Origin: Prauserella_A oleivorans
GTDB lineage: Bacteria > Actinomycetota > Actinomycetes > Mycobacteriales > Pseudonocardiaceae
Assembly: GCF_042685745.1 (NCBI RefSeq)
Contig: NZ_JBHUNT010000001.1
Span: 744,001 to 808,000, forward strand
Length of the DNA: 64,000 nt
Reading direction: 5' to 3'
The translations under genes and the position numbers were made by a program. The first letter of the stretch is position 1, and each line of letters opens with the position of its first letter. The notes below the pieces were generated by a model, which saw nothing but the letters and a program-made list of their open reading frames with translations, had not been told where the DNA came from and did no database searches. Shown one piece after another: positions 16,742 to 25,930 of this stretch.

Positions 16742-17737
16742 TCAGTTGGCCCGGGTCGCGTAGCCGCCACCCACCAGTTCGGAGGTTTCGTTGGCCTCGC
16801 TCACCTCGGCGTGCTCGGCGAGCCAGCGCTCGGCGTCGATGGCGGCGGTGCAGCCGCTGCCCGCGGCGGTGATGGCCTGACGGTACGTGTGGTCCACGAG
16901 GTCGCCCGCGGCGAACACGCCGTCGAGGTTGGTGTAGGAGCTGCGGCCCTTGGTCACGACGTACCCGGAGTCGTCGAGCTCCACCTGGCCACGCACGAGC
17001 TCGCTGCGCGGGTCGTGGCCGATCGCGACGAAGAAACCGGTCACGTCGAGCGTCGACTCCTCGCCGGTCACCGTGTCCTTGAGCCGCAGGCCCTCGACCT
17101 TGCCGTTGCCGACGACCTCGGTGACCTGCGAGTTCAGCTTCCAGCGGATCTTCTCGTTCGCCTTGGCGCGCTCGAGCATGATCTTGGAGGCGCGGAACTC
17201 CTCCCGCCGGTGGACGATCGTGACGGTCCGGGCGAACTTCGTCAGGAAGGTCGCCTCCTCCATCGCGGAGTCGCCGCCGCCGACCACGGCGATGTCGTGC
17301 TCGCGGAAGAAGAAGCCGTCACACGTGGCACACGAGGACACCCCGTGGCCGAGCAGCTCCTGCTCGCCCGGCACACCCAGGTACCGGGCCGCCGCGCCCA
17401 TCGCGAGGATCACGGCGCGGGCCGCGTAGCGCTTGCCGTTCGCGGTCACGTACTTGACCGGGCCGGTGAGGTCGAGCTGCTCGACGTCCTCCGCCCGGAG
17501 GTCGGCGCCGAAGGTCTTGGCCTGCTCGCGCATCTCCTCCATCAGCTCGGGACCCTGGATACCGGACCGGAAGCCGGGGTAGTTCTCCACCTCGGTGGTG
17601 GTCATCAGCGCGCCGCCGTACTGGGAGCCCTCGAACACCAGTGGCTCCAACTGCGCACGCGCCGCGTACACGGCAGCGGTGTATCCAGCGGGACCCGACC
17701 CCACGATGATCAGGTTCCGAACGTCCTCTGCAGCCAC
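16742..17737 (-). CDS. trxB: Thioredoxin-disulfide reductase
   Basis: A 331-residue NADPH-dependent FAD enzyme that reduces thioredoxin. It has the FAD motif GSGPAG (residues 13-18), the redox-active CATC near residue 136, the NADPH motif VVGGGDSAMEEA near 152-163 and the C-terminal FAD motif GVFAAGDLVD. The GTG start (VAAEDVRNLIIVG) follows GGAGGTCACGG. The upstream open frame is rejected. Together with sigM, the anti-sigma gene and trxA it forms the oxidative-stress module known from mycobacteria. Confidence 0.96.
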   Translation of the reverse strand: MAAEDVRNLIIVGSGPAGYTAAVYAARAQLEPLVFEGSQYGGALMTTTEVENYPGFRSGIQGPELMEEMREQAKTFGADLRAEDVEQLDLTGPVKYVTANGKRYAARAVILAMGAAARYLGVPGEQELLGHGVSSCATCDGFFFREHDIAVVGGGDSAMEEATFLTKFARTVTIVHRREEFRASKIMLERAKANEKIRWKLNSQVTEVVGNGKVEGLRLKDTVTGEESTLDVTGFFVAIGHDPRSELVRGQVELDDSGYVVTKGRSSYTNLDGVFAAGDLVDHTYRQAITAAGSGCTAAIDAERWLAEHAEVSEANETSELVGGGYATRAN

Positions 17738-17826
17738 CCGTGACCTCCGCTTCGACAACGCCTGACTACCAGGTCCAACAGAATCGTAGGGGCGGGTGTT
17801 CCCGACGTGACGGTGCCCGCACACGC

Positions 17827-17869
17827 CGCGGGCCGCTGCTCCCGCGATGTGGGAGGGCAGCGGCCCGCG
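17827..17869. terminator. Large hairpin between anti-sigma gene and trxB
   Basis: A 13-bp perfect stem (CGCGGGCCGCTGC and complement) with a further CCC/GGG inner pairing. It lacks a T-run on either strand, so it could be a factor-independent pause, a Rho-related end or an mRNA-stabilising structure. Confidence 0.55.
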
Positions 17870-17880
17870 TGCGTGGCAGG

Positions 17881-18645
17881 TCAGCGGCCGATGGTCTCGT
17901 CGAGCAGCAGGCCCGGGTTGTCCGGACCGCAGTCGGGGGCCAGCGCGATCAGCCGGTACCGGGCCAGCTCGCCTGTGGTGTAGAGCACCAGGACGGCCTC
18001 CTGGCCGTTGACGGTGGCGGGCCGGAACCCGATGGGCTGGACATCCGGGTCGATGCCCGCGGCCTCGACGCACGCGTCCAGGCGCGCCTCGTTCCCCAGC
18101 GGGCCGAAGTCGCGGACGCCGTTGACATCGCCCACGGCCTCCCCGACGTTGCCGTCGTGCAACGCCAGCGGCGGGGTCTCGGACGCGCTGCCGCCGGGGC
18201 CGCTCGAGGGGGCGGGCTGCGCGACGCCGCCGGTCTCGTTGCCGCCCGTGCCGGGTACGACGACGAGCACCGCCGCCACGACGGCCGCCGCGGCGGCAAG
18301 CAGCCCGGCCGCCCAGCCCGCCCGCTTCTTCCGCCGGGCGCGGGCAGCGTCGAGGCTCACGACGTTCGAACCACGCGCCTGCTGCTCCTGGGCGAGTGCG
18401 GCGTCGATCCGGGCTGCGACGTCAGCGGGCATCGGCTCCACCGGCCCCGAGGCGAGCGAGCTCAGGTCGGCGCTGGTGGCCTCCAGTGCGTCGATGACGG
18501 CGCGCGCCTCCGGGTTCGCGTTCACGAGAGGCCACAGCTCGGCGGATTCGCGTTCACCGAGGACGCCGGCATGCAGATCGGCAAGCACGTCGACAGACCA
18601 CGGGGGGCCGACGGCCCCGCCATGCCCCCTGACCTCGTCCGTCAT
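17881..18645 (-). CDS. Membrane anti-sigma factor for SigM (RsmA-like)
   Basis: A 254-residue protein whose N-terminal 90 residues are a cytoplasmic anti-sigma-like domain (SVDVLADLHAGVLGERESAE, then helices to DVAARIDAAL). One membrane span lies at about residues 110-135 (WAAGLLAAAAAVVAAVLVVV) and the remainder is an extracytoplasmic domain. The zinc-binding His-Cys-Cys pattern of ZAS-type anti-sigmas is not present. The start ATG overlaps the sigM stop (ATGA), a strong sign of a cognate pair. The call rests on topology and context more than on sequence motifs. Confidence 0.78.
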   Translation of the reverse strand: MTDEVRGHGGAVGPPWSVDVLADLHAGVLGERESAELWPLVNANPEARAVIDALEATSADLSSLASGPVEPMPADVAARIDAALAQEQQARGSNVVSLDAARARRKKRAGWAAGLLAAAAAVVAAVLVVVPGTGGNETGGVAQPAPSSGPGGSASETPPLALHDGNVGEAVGDVNGVRDFGPLGNEARLDACVEAAGIDPDVQPIGFRPATVNGQEAVLVLYTTGELARYRLIALAPDCGPDNPGLLLDETIGR

Positions 18646-19244
18646 CGTCCCTCCCCGTGTTTGCTTTCGTGAGTTGGGACGCCACCTTCCGGCTCGGGGT
18701 TCCGCAGATGTCCGAGAAGTTTCGCGAGTTTGGCGCGCCCGCGAGCACATCTGCTCTTCACCGTGCCCTCCGCGATGCCCAGCATCTTCGCGGTCTCGGC
18801 GACGGAGTACCCCTCGACGTCGACCAACACGATCGGCATGCGCTGGTCGTCGGGAAGCTGCTCGAGCGCCTCCTTGATGACCAGCCGCGTCTCCCGCTCC
18901 GCCATGGAGTCGCGGGGCACGGCCGGCTCCTGGTGCCCCTGTTCCGGCAGCGGCACTGTGGGGCGGGCCTGGCGCCGGCGCATACGGTCGAGGCAGGCGT
19001 TGACGACGATGCGGTGCAACCACGTGGTGACCGCCGACTCGGCGCGGAAGTTCGCCGCGGCACGGAACGCCGAGATGAAGGCGTCCTGCAACGCGTCCGC
19101 GGCTTCCTCGGGATCGCGGACCGTGCGCAGCGCGACGGCCCACATCCGGTCGCGGTGGCGCCGGACCAGCTCGTTGAACGCGTGTGGATCTCCAGCAGCG
19201 TGGGCTCTGATGAGATCGGCATCCGTTGGCGCTGGTGCGGTCAC
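18642..19244 (-). CDS. sigM: ECF RNA polymerase sigma factor SigM
   Basis: A 200-residue group IV sigma factor. Region 2 spans about residues 20-90, with DPEEAADALQDAFISAF and the DNA-melting/-10 helix NFRAESAVTTWLHRIVVNACLDR. Region 4 spans about 125-175, with LPDDQRMPIVLVDVEGYSVA and the helix-turn-helix GIAEGTVKSRCARGRAKL. In mycobacteria SigM is held by a membrane anti-sigma and controls surface and type VII secretion genes; here the next gene is that anti-sigma. It follows the pseudokinase gene after 42 bp. Confidence 0.9.
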   Translation of the reverse strand: MTAPAPTDADLIRAHAAGDPHAFNELVRRHRDRMWAVALRTVRDPEEAADALQDAFISAFRAAANFRAESAVTTWLHRIVVNACLDRMRRRQARPTVPLPEQGHQEPAVPRDSMAERETRLVIKEALEQLPDDQRMPIVLVDVEGYSVAETAKMLGIAEGTVKSRCARGRAKLAKLLGHLRNPEPEGGVPTHESKHGEGR

Positions 19245-19286
19245 CCGGGAGAGACTACTAACACCACCCGGGCCTGCTTCCGGGTG

Positions 19287-20831
19287 TCACCCGGCCGGGA
19301 GGAAGGTCACCTCGCCCAGTTCCGAGGCGAACTCGGGCGCCTCGCCGGAGAGGCCGGTGATCCAGACGATCACGAACTCGCTCTCGGCGGGCTGGTTCAG
19401 CGTCAGTTCGGTGTCGTTGCCCCGGAGCGTGCCCGACGCCACGACACGGGTGTCCTCCAGCGCGGGGTCCGGCTCGTCGGCGAGCCGCACCTCCACCTTC
19501 GTGCCCGGGCTGTCCGCGGTGATCCGCACCTTGGCGAGGTTGATCGGCTCGTCGAAGGTCGCCAGCAGCCCCACGCCCGGCTTGAATGTCGGGAACTGCT
19601 GCTTGTACTCGTCCGTGCGCCAGAAGGTCGCGGGGTCGCCGTCGGTCGCCTGCTCGGCGTCACCCGGGCTGTCGCCCTCGCCCTCGGGGTTGTAGACGGT
19701 GACCTCCGCGGGCTCCACCGGCGGGCCGGTGTTCGCGGGCGCGTTGTTCTGCGCCGGACGTCCGTTGCCCTGCGGAGGCGGACCCGCCTGCTGGGTGGGC
19801 GTCGGATCGGCGAGGTTGACCGGTGGGCCGCTCGAACCCGGGTCGTCCTGGAAGAAGCTGATGGCCATCATGCCGAGCCAGGCCAGCACGGCGACGGCGG
19901 CGACCACCAGCACGGTCACACCCAGCGCGAGCTTGCGCCTGCGGGTGGCGTCCTTGACCGGCTTCTTGGTGGTCCAGACGCCGCCGTCCGGGTCGATCTG
20001 TTCGGTGTTGATGATCTGGGTGCGTTCGGCGGCCTCGGCCGCCTGCTCGAGGGCGCGCAGGATGGCGGCGCTCGTGCGGATGCCGCCGTGGCCGCCGTCC
20101 TCGATGGTGCGCACCGCCAGAGCGGAGAGCTCCTGAGGCACGCGAGGCTCGAGCGACCGCGCGGGCACGATGCGCCCGGTCGGCGACTTCGGTGCGGCCG
20201 GCAGCGCCGGCGGACCGCCCGGCAACGCCCACCGGCCGGTGAGCAGCAGGTACAGCACGGCGCCGAGCGCCTTGACGTCGTCGCGCAGCGTCGCGTCCGG
20301 CAGCGGGCCCGGGAACGCGAGCCGCAACCGGCCGTCCGGGGTCATCCGCAGCCGCTGCGGGTGGTCGATGCCGAGCACCAGTCCGGACTGGTGGGCGAGC
20401 TCGACCGACTCGGCCAGCGCCTGCACCATGCGGGCGGCCGTGCCCGGCTCGACCGGCCGTTCGGCGACGAGATCGATGAGGTCGGTGCCCTTGGTCCACT
20501 CGGCCACGACGATGCCCAGCAGCCCCTCACTGGAGGAGATGCCGTTGCCGAGGCTGAGCACGTCCAGAACCCGGGCGACACCGGGATGCTCGAACGTCGC
20601 GGCGTGGGCGGCACGCTCGAGGGTCCGCCTGCCGAGCCGGGCCGCTTCGGCGTCGGCCGGGTCCCCGACCAGCATCGTCAGCGCCACGTCCCGGCGCAGC
20701 TGTCCGTCCCTGGCTCGCCACAGGTGGGCGCCCGCCCGCTCGTCGATGCCGAACTGGGCGAGCAGCCGGTAGCGGCCGTCGCCGACGACACCGCCGGGCG
20801 CCAGCGGCCCACCCCGCGCTCTCGTGCCCAC
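19287..20831 (-). CDS. Membrane pseudokinase of the MurJ/MviN complex
   Basis: A 514-residue protein in three parts. A kinase-like cytoplasmic domain occupies about residues 15-290. It lacks the HRD and DFG catalytic motifs, and the corresponding loops read LGIDHPQRLRM and RLAFPGP. One membrane span lies at about 300-328 (LALGVTVLVVAAVAVLAWLG). A Pro/Asn-rich linker leads to an outer discoidin-like, carbohydrate-binding-like domain (TDGDPATFWRTDEYKQQF, then VRITADSPGTKVEVRL). In M. tuberculosis the same parts are the C-terminal half of one MviN protein (Rv3910); that pseudokinase is phosphorylated by PknB and recruits FhaA. Here it is a separate gene 77 bp after murJ. Confidence 0.82.
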   Translation of the reverse strand: MGTRARGGPLAPGGVVGDGRYRLLAQFGIDERAGAHLWRARDGQLRRDVALTMLVGDPADAEAARLGRRTLERAAHAATFEHPGVARVLDVLSLGNGISSSEGLLGIVVAEWTKGTDLIDLVAERPVEPGTAARMVQALAESVELAHQSGLVLGIDHPQRLRMTPDGRLRLAFPGPLPDATLRDDVKALGAVLYLLLTGRWALPGGPPALPAAPKSPTGRIVPARSLEPRVPQELSALAVRTIEDGGHGGIRTSAAILRALEQAAEAAERTQIINTEQIDPDGGVWTTKKPVKDATRRRKLALGVTVLVVAAVAVLAWLGMMAISFFQDDPGSSGPPVNLADPTPTQQAGPPPQGNGRPAQNNAPANTGPPVEPAEVTVYNPEGEGDSPGDAEQATDGDPATFWRTDEYKQQFPTFKPGVGLLATFDEPINLAKVRITADSPGTKVEVRLADEPDPALEDTRVVASGTLRGNDTELTLNQPAESEFVIVWITGLSGEAPEFASELGEVTFLPAG

Positions 20832-20908
20832 TGGGCTCGGACCCCCTGCCTCTGCTCGACGAATCGCCTAGCCAAGAGGGTACGTGAATACCCCGGGCAA
20901 GGGCCGGG

Positions 20909-23155
20909 TTACGCCCGGCGGATCAACCGGGTGATCCTGCGGGTCACGGGCGCGAGTTCATCCACTTTGAGTGCGATCAGCACCCCGAACGAGACCCCGA
21001 TGCCGACGATCCCCTGCAGGATCAGCTTCACCCACGCCGCCAGTACCGGCCCGAGCGCGTCGGGCACCAGCATGCCGACCAGGGCGGCCGCCAGCGCGCC
21101 GAGCGCACTGGCCACGACCGTGAACAGGATGACGCCGAGCACGCGTCTGCTGCGCAGGTTCCCGAGCTTCACCCAGAGCCACACCTGGCCGAGCACGGCA
21201 CCGACGACGAACACCAGCGAGTTCACCATCATCACGCCGAGTACGACGTTCACCGGGTGCAGCAGGGAGGAGGCGAGATAGAGCAGTGGGATCTTGACTA
21301 CCGTCATCACGCACATGATGAGCGTGGGCGTACGCGAGTCCTTCATGGCGTAGAACACGCGCATCTGCAGCATCACCAGCGCGTACGGCAGCAGCCCGAA
21401 CGCGGACACCGCCAGGGCCTGGCCCAGCCGTTCGGCGTTCTCGACCGAGCCCCGGCCCACCGCGAACAGGGCCACCCCGATGGACGTGCCCGCCACGGCC
21501 ATCACGGCCGACACGGGCAGCAGCATCAGCGTGGTCAGGCGTGAGCCGTAGGAGAGGTCGCCGATGAGCCTGCGGTAGTCGTGGTCGGCGGCGGCCCGGC
21601 TCATCTTCGGCATGAGCGCGGTCAGCAGCGACACCCCGATGACGCCGTACGGAAGCTGGAACAGCAGCCAGGCGTTGGAGTAGATCGACGGGCCACCGGC
21701 CGCCCCGGCGGTGAGCACGCGCGTGTTCACCACCATGCCGATCTGGCTGACGGCGACGTAGCCGAGGATCCACAGCGCGAGCCCGCCGAACTCCTTGAGC
21801 CGCTCGTCGATGCCCCAGCGCCAGCGGAACCGGAAGCCGGAGCGACGCAGCGCGGGCACCAGGAAGAGGGCCTGCGCGATCATCGCCGCCAGGACGCCGA
21901 GCCCGAGCACGAGCACCTGCGGGTCGGTCATGCGGGTCGGCACGATCGTCGGGTCGCCGGGGACGAGGGCGAACGCGGCGATGGTGGCGATGATGACCAG
22001 GTTGTTGATCACCGGCGCCCACTGTGCGGGGCCGAAGATCTGCTTGGCGTTGAGCACGGCCGAGAGCACGGCGAACAGGCCGTAGAACAGCAACCCGGGT
22101 AGCAGCAGGTAGGCGAACCACGTCGCGAGCTGCGGGTTCGCGTCCCCGGTGTCGTCCATGAGCAGCGACGTCAGCCACGGTGCCAACGCGGTGGAGACCA
22201 CCGTGCCGACGCCGAGGATGGCCAGCGCCATCGTGATCAGGCGCTGGGTGTAGGCCTCGCCGCCGTCGGGGTCGTCCTGCGACCGCACGAGCAGCGGGAC
22301 GACCACACTGGTCAGCACGCCGCCGAGCAGCAGCTCGTTGATGATGAGCGGCAGCGTGTTGGCCACCGTGAACGAGTCGTAGAGCACGCCCAGGGTCGCG
22401 ACCCACGCGAGCATGACCTTCCACAGGAAGCCGGTGATGCGGCTGATCATCGTGGCGATGGCCATCCGACCGGTGGCCTTGGCCAGCGACTGCTTCTTGG
22501 CCGGCTTGTCCTTCGGCGGCTCCAGCTGTACTGCCGGGAGCCGCTCGCCGATCTCGGTCGGCCGCGGACCGTCGAGGATCCGCGGCATCATCCGCGTGGC
22601 GAGCTCGTCGTACGGCCGGAACACGTCCGGGTCGGCGGCGGGCCAGCGCACACCGGGCGGTATGCCGCGCTCGCGCGGGATGAACATGGTCGCCTCGCCG
22701 TCGCGTGGCGGCGGCGGGACGCGGCGGGCCGGCCCCTCGGCCTCCTGCCGCCACGGCCTCACCGGCCTGCGGCGCGGGTCCTCCGGCTGCCTGCCCCGGC
22801 GCGGCGGCAGGCCGCGGCCCGGCGGTGACTGGGCCGGGTGCTGGACCGGGGGTGGCCCCTGCGGCGGAGGTGCCTGCCTGCGCGGCGGCGGCCCGTCCGG
22901 CGGGTACGGGCTCTCGGGCGGGCGGAGGCGCCCGCTCTGGCTTCCCTGGACGTCGGGAACACGACGTGCGCGGCCGTTGCCGCGGGGATCGGGTGGTGGT
23001 GGCGGTGCGTCGCGCCGCTCGGGTGGCGGCTGGCGATGCCGTGCGCTGTCGGGAGGCGTCCGGCGTCCCGGTGCCGGTGGTACACGGTCCGGACGCGGAG
23101 GCCTACCCGCTCGCTCGGGCGGCAGGCCCGGCTCTCTGTCCAACACGTGCCCCAT
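20909..23155 (-). CDS. murJ: Lipid II flippase MurJ (MviN)
   Basis: A 748-residue MOP-family transporter predicted to flip lipid II across the membrane. The first 200 residues are a Pro/Arg-rich cytoplasmic extension. Transmembrane segments begin near residue 230, after AKATGRMAIATMISRITGFLWK, with the family motif region NTLPLIINELLLGGVL. About fourteen membrane spans follow, ending in ITRLIRRA. The catalytic Arg-rich central cavity is plausible but not traced residue by residue. The true start could be shorter, since the extension is low complexity. It is followed by the pseudokinase gene. Confidence 0.92.
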   Translation of the reverse strand: MGHVLDREPGLPPERAGRPPRPDRVPPAPGRRTPPDSARHRQPPPERRDAPPPPPDPRGNGRARRVPDVQGSQSGRLRPPESPYPPDGPPPRRQAPPPQGPPPVQHPAQSPPGRGLPPRRGRQPEDPRRRPVRPWRQEAEGPARRVPPPPRDGEATMFIPRERGIPPGVRWPAADPDVFRPYDELATRMMPRILDGPRPTEIGERLPAVQLEPPKDKPAKKQSLAKATGRMAIATMISRITGFLWKVMLAWVATLGVLYDSFTVANTLPLIINELLLGGVLTSVVVPLLVRSQDDPDGGEAYTQRLITMALAILGVGTVVSTALAPWLTSLLMDDTGDANPQLATWFAYLLLPGLLFYGLFAVLSAVLNAKQIFGPAQWAPVINNLVIIATIAAFALVPGDPTIVPTRMTDPQVLVLGLGVLAAMIAQALFLVPALRRSGFRFRWRWGIDERLKEFGGLALWILGYVAVSQIGMVVNTRVLTAGAAGGPSIYSNAWLLFQLPYGVIGVSLLTALMPKMSRAAADHDYRRLIGDLSYGSRLTTLMLLPVSAVMAVAGTSIGVALFAVGRGSVENAERLGQALAVSAFGLLPYALVMLQMRVFYAMKDSRTPTLIMCVMTVVKIPLLYLASSLLHPVNVVLGVMMVNSLVFVVGAVLGQVWLWVKLGNLRSRRVLGVILFTVVASALGALAAALVGMLVPDALGPVLAAWVKLILQGIVGIGVSFGVLIALKVDELAPVTRRITRLIRRA

Positions 23156-23208
23156 CGGTCGGCGGTCAAGCTCCGTCGATTCAGGGTAATGCGGGCCGCG
23201 GGTAAATC

Positions 23209-25317
23209 TCAGGTCGTATGGCCGTTACGACCCTTGACCCGGCGATAGATACGGCGTGCGGAGAGCAGCACCAGCGCCGCCCCGGCGACCACGGTGATGA
23301 CGACGGTCACCGTGCCGAGCTCGCTCGACGACAGCTCCAGCCGGGCGGGCTCACCCAGTTCCGTGCCGCCCGGTGTGGTCAGCGAGACGTCGATGTTGAA
23401 TCGCCCGGAGCGCAGCGCCTCGGCCGGGATGAGCTGGCTCAACGTGCTGTTGGCCGAGAGCACCGGGTCACGCACTCGGGCGGGCCGCAGACCCGCGGTG
23501 TTCTCCAGCCGGATGCGCACGGTGATGGTCACCGGCAGGTTGTTGCTCAGGCTCACCGGCAGGGGGCTCGACCCGGACGCCAGCGACACGGGCTGGGGCG
23601 GCGTGGCCACCGTCACCTGGCCGCGGAGGTCTTCGAGCTGGGCCGACGCCATGCCGGCGGCGGCGGTGCTCTGCCTCGGGCGCCAGGCCGTCGACGTGGC
23701 CCGCAGCACGGCGTTGTGCAGCGGCTGGATGAGCGTGGCCGGCTGCACCTGCCGGGTCGGGTCGACGGTCATGGCGCTCTGCAGGTCGGCGGCGGTTGCC
23801 TCCAGCCGGGAGAGCTCGCCCACCACCTGGCTTGCCGACGAACGCGAGCCGTCGAGCCCGTCGGCGTCCGTGGCAGGTGTGGCGGTGCCCTCGGACGGAG
23901 CGGCCAGCAGGTCGTCCAGCGACACCGGCTCCACCATGCCCGCCCGGTTGAGCGTGGCCACCGCGTCGAGGAACGTGACGAGCTCGCCGACCGGTGCGTT
24001 CCAGCGGCGCGGGGGCGCCACGATGACCGCTCCTTCGGTCTGCTCGCCGAGCCCGCCGCGGAAGGCCAGCGCGGCGATGCCGTTCTGGGTCGCGACGTCC
24101 GGCTCGTCGGCGGGTGTGAGCCTGCTGCCCGAGGTCGGCTTGCCGCGCATGGCGGTGGCGACCAGCGAGTCGTGGGTCAGCGCACGAACGGGACTGCCCG
24201 CGACGTCGACCGGCCCCGTTCCGTCGGCGTCGTCGAGCTGCAGCGGGTCGGTGATGAGGGAGGTCATTCCGGCGCGGGCCGCGGCGCCCAGCGTCCGACC
24301 GTCGAGGGGACCACCGGGCCACACCACACCCGGCCGCGGTTCGACGCCCAGCTTCTGCAGGATCGAGGTGCCGTTGAGCGCGGTGCCGACGAGGTCGGCC
24401 GGGGTGCGGATCTTCGACACGGTGGCCAGGTCGGCGTCGGCGTACGGGATCTGGACGACGCAGTGGGCGGCCACGAGCGCCTTGAGCTGCTGCAACCAGC
24501 GGGCGGCGTGCTCCCGGCCCGAGCCGTCGATCTCGCCACGCGGCGTCCGCACCCGGTAGCCGCGGCTCATCTCCTCCACCGTGTCGAGCAGCTCCGGGTC
24601 GATCGCGAAGCACATCGAGCCGAACACCGCCGCGTCGTCCCGGCGCGACGACGCGGCCACCACCAGCGCGTCGAGCCTGCCGCCCGGCTTGAGCTCGCCC
24701 GCGAGACCGTCGTCCGAGAGCACGAGCGGCCCGTTGTGCGGGTCGGACACCACGCGCGGCCGGGCCGCCGTGATCGGCCACAGCAGCGACATCTCGGCCG
24801 GTGCGGCCTCGCTCGGCGGATCGATCACCGGCAGCATCAGGTCCATCGACGCCAGCCGGGCGGGCCCGCCGTACTCGGGCGTGCCGTTGACATTCACCAG
24901 CAGCGGGTAGACCCCGGGCGCCGACAGCGGCAGTTCCGCGATCGGCAGCCGGAACTCCACGCGGGCGCTGTCCCCGGGCTCGAGGGAGTCGGCGATGCCG
25001 GTCCACTCGGACGAGCCCGCGTCGGCGGGCGGCGCGTCGGCGAGGGACTCCTCGAACTCCTCCTCGCCGGTCTGCGGCTGGCCGAGCTGCAGCCGCGCCA
25101 CGACCTCGGAGATGCCGCGGTCACCGGTGTTGGTGACCGTGCCGGAGACGACGAGGGTGTCGTCGGAGGGGGTGACGATGCGGGGACTGAACCCGTCGAT
25201 GTCCAGCTCGAGCAAGTTGGGCGAGTCCAGCGGCTGGGCCGCTGGCGCCGGTACGGCGAACAGCCCCTGTGCGACGAGGAACGCCAATGCCAGCGCGAAC
25301 GCGCTGAGCCTGCTCAC
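23209..25317 (-). CDS. Exported DUF6049-type protein (Rv3909-like)
   Basis: A 702-residue protein with a signal peptide (LSAFALALAFLVAQGLFAVPAPA), a large extracytoplasmic part and one C-terminal membrane span (VTVVITVVAGAALVLL) with a basic tail. The GTG start overlaps the Nudix stop (GTGA). Its place between mutT4-like and murJ genes equals that of Rv3909 in M. tuberculosis, an exported protein of unknown biochemical role. The first 200 residues look like immunoglobulin-type strands. The longer upstream open frame runs through the Nudix gene and is a shadow. Confidence 0.8.
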   Translation of the reverse strand: MSRLSAFALALAFLVAQGLFAVPAPAAQPLDSPNLLELDIDGFSPRIVTPSDDTLVVSGTVTNTGDRGISEVVARLQLGQPQTGEEEFEESLADAPPADAGSSEWTGIADSLEPGDSARVEFRLPIAELPLSAPGVYPLLVNVNGTPEYGGPARLASMDLMLPVIDPPSEAAPAEMSLLWPITAARPRVVSDPHNGPLVLSDDGLAGELKPGGRLDALVVAASSRRDDAAVFGSMCFAIDPELLDTVEEMSRGYRVRTPRGEIDGSGREHAARWLQQLKALVAAHCVVQIPYADADLATVSKIRTPADLVGTALNGTSILQKLGVEPRPGVVWPGGPLDGRTLGAAARAGMTSLITDPLQLDDADGTGPVDVAGSPVRALTHDSLVATAMRGKPTSGSRLTPADEPDVATQNGIAALAFRGGLGEQTEGAVIVAPPRRWNAPVGELVTFLDAVATLNRAGMVEPVSLDDLLAAPSEGTATPATDADGLDGSRSSASQVVGELSRLEATAADLQSAMTVDPTRQVQPATLIQPLHNAVLRATSTAWRPRQSTAAAGMASAQLEDLRGQVTVATPPQPVSLASGSSPLPVSLSNNLPVTITVRIRLENTAGLRPARVRDPVLSANSTLSQLIPAEALRSGRFNIDVSLTTPGGTELGEPARLELSSSELGTVTVVITVVAGAALVLLSARRIYRRVKGRNGHTT

Positions 25318-25829
25318 TGCTTGCTCACTCCACGGCTGTCGTCGAACAACTCTCGTGCCTTGCGCACCAGCTTGCGCTCGTCGGCGTAGGCGAGTCTGCT
25401 CTCCAGCTCCGTGAGCGGGACCCAGGCCACCTCGGTGACTTCCACGTCCTCGTCGGACAGCTCGCCGCCGCAAGCTTCGAGGAGGAAATGATGCACCGTC
25501 TTGTGGATGCGCCTGCGTTCGGCCACGAACCAGTAGTCGATGGTGCCGAGCGGGCGGAGAACGTGCGCGGTGATGCCGGTCTCCTCCTTCACCTCCCGCA
25601 CGGCCGTCTCTTCGGTGGTCTCGCCGTCCTCGATGTGTCCCTTGGGCAGCGACCACAACAGCCTGCCGTGCCGGTCGAGCCTGCCGATGAGCACCGCGTT
25701 CGCCCGCTCGGGATCGACCACCAGCCCGCCGGCGGAGGTCTCGTTGACCGTGGTCAGCCGCCTGCCGCGGCGCCGTCGGGACCGGCGTCCCGGTTTTGCG
25801 CCACCGGAGCGACCGGCCGATCCAGGCAT
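25314..25829 (-). CDS. Nudix hydrolase, MutT4-like
   Basis: A 171-residue hydrolase with a complete Nudix box at residues 64-86 (G64, E70, R78, E79, E82, E83, G85, I86). A very basic 25-residue N-terminus precedes the fold. It is the first gene of the Nudix-DUF6049-murJ-pseudokinase-sigM series and is divergent from pcnA, as in mycobacteria (Rv3908). The substrate is unknown; dinucleoside polyphosphates or oxidised nucleotides are typical of the family. Confidence 0.9.
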   Translation of the reverse strand: MPGSAGRSGGAKPGRRSRRRRGRRLTTVNETSAGGLVVDPERANAVLIGRLDRHGRLLWSLPKGHIEDGETTEETAVREVKEETGITAHVLRPLGTIDYWFVAERRRIHKTVHHFLLEACGGELSDEDVEVTEVAWVPLTELESRLAYADERKLVRKARELFDDSRGVSKQ

Positions 25830-25930
25830 GCTGCGATGCTAGAGCAAACGATGCCGCCGGTAGGCTGGCTTCTCGTGTCCGTGTTGATCCGTTCGCGTTG
25901 CCAGCAGACCACATCGGGGGTGCGATCCCG

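Noticed and set aside
18657..21281. 874-codon plus-strand frame opposite sigM, the pseudokinase and murJ
   Set aside because: Same reason: antisense shadow of conserved genes, no start context and no motif.
23218..25389. 723-codon plus-strand frame opposite the DUF6049 gene
   Set aside because: Antisense shadow; composition is dominated by Arg, Gly and His and lacks a domain.
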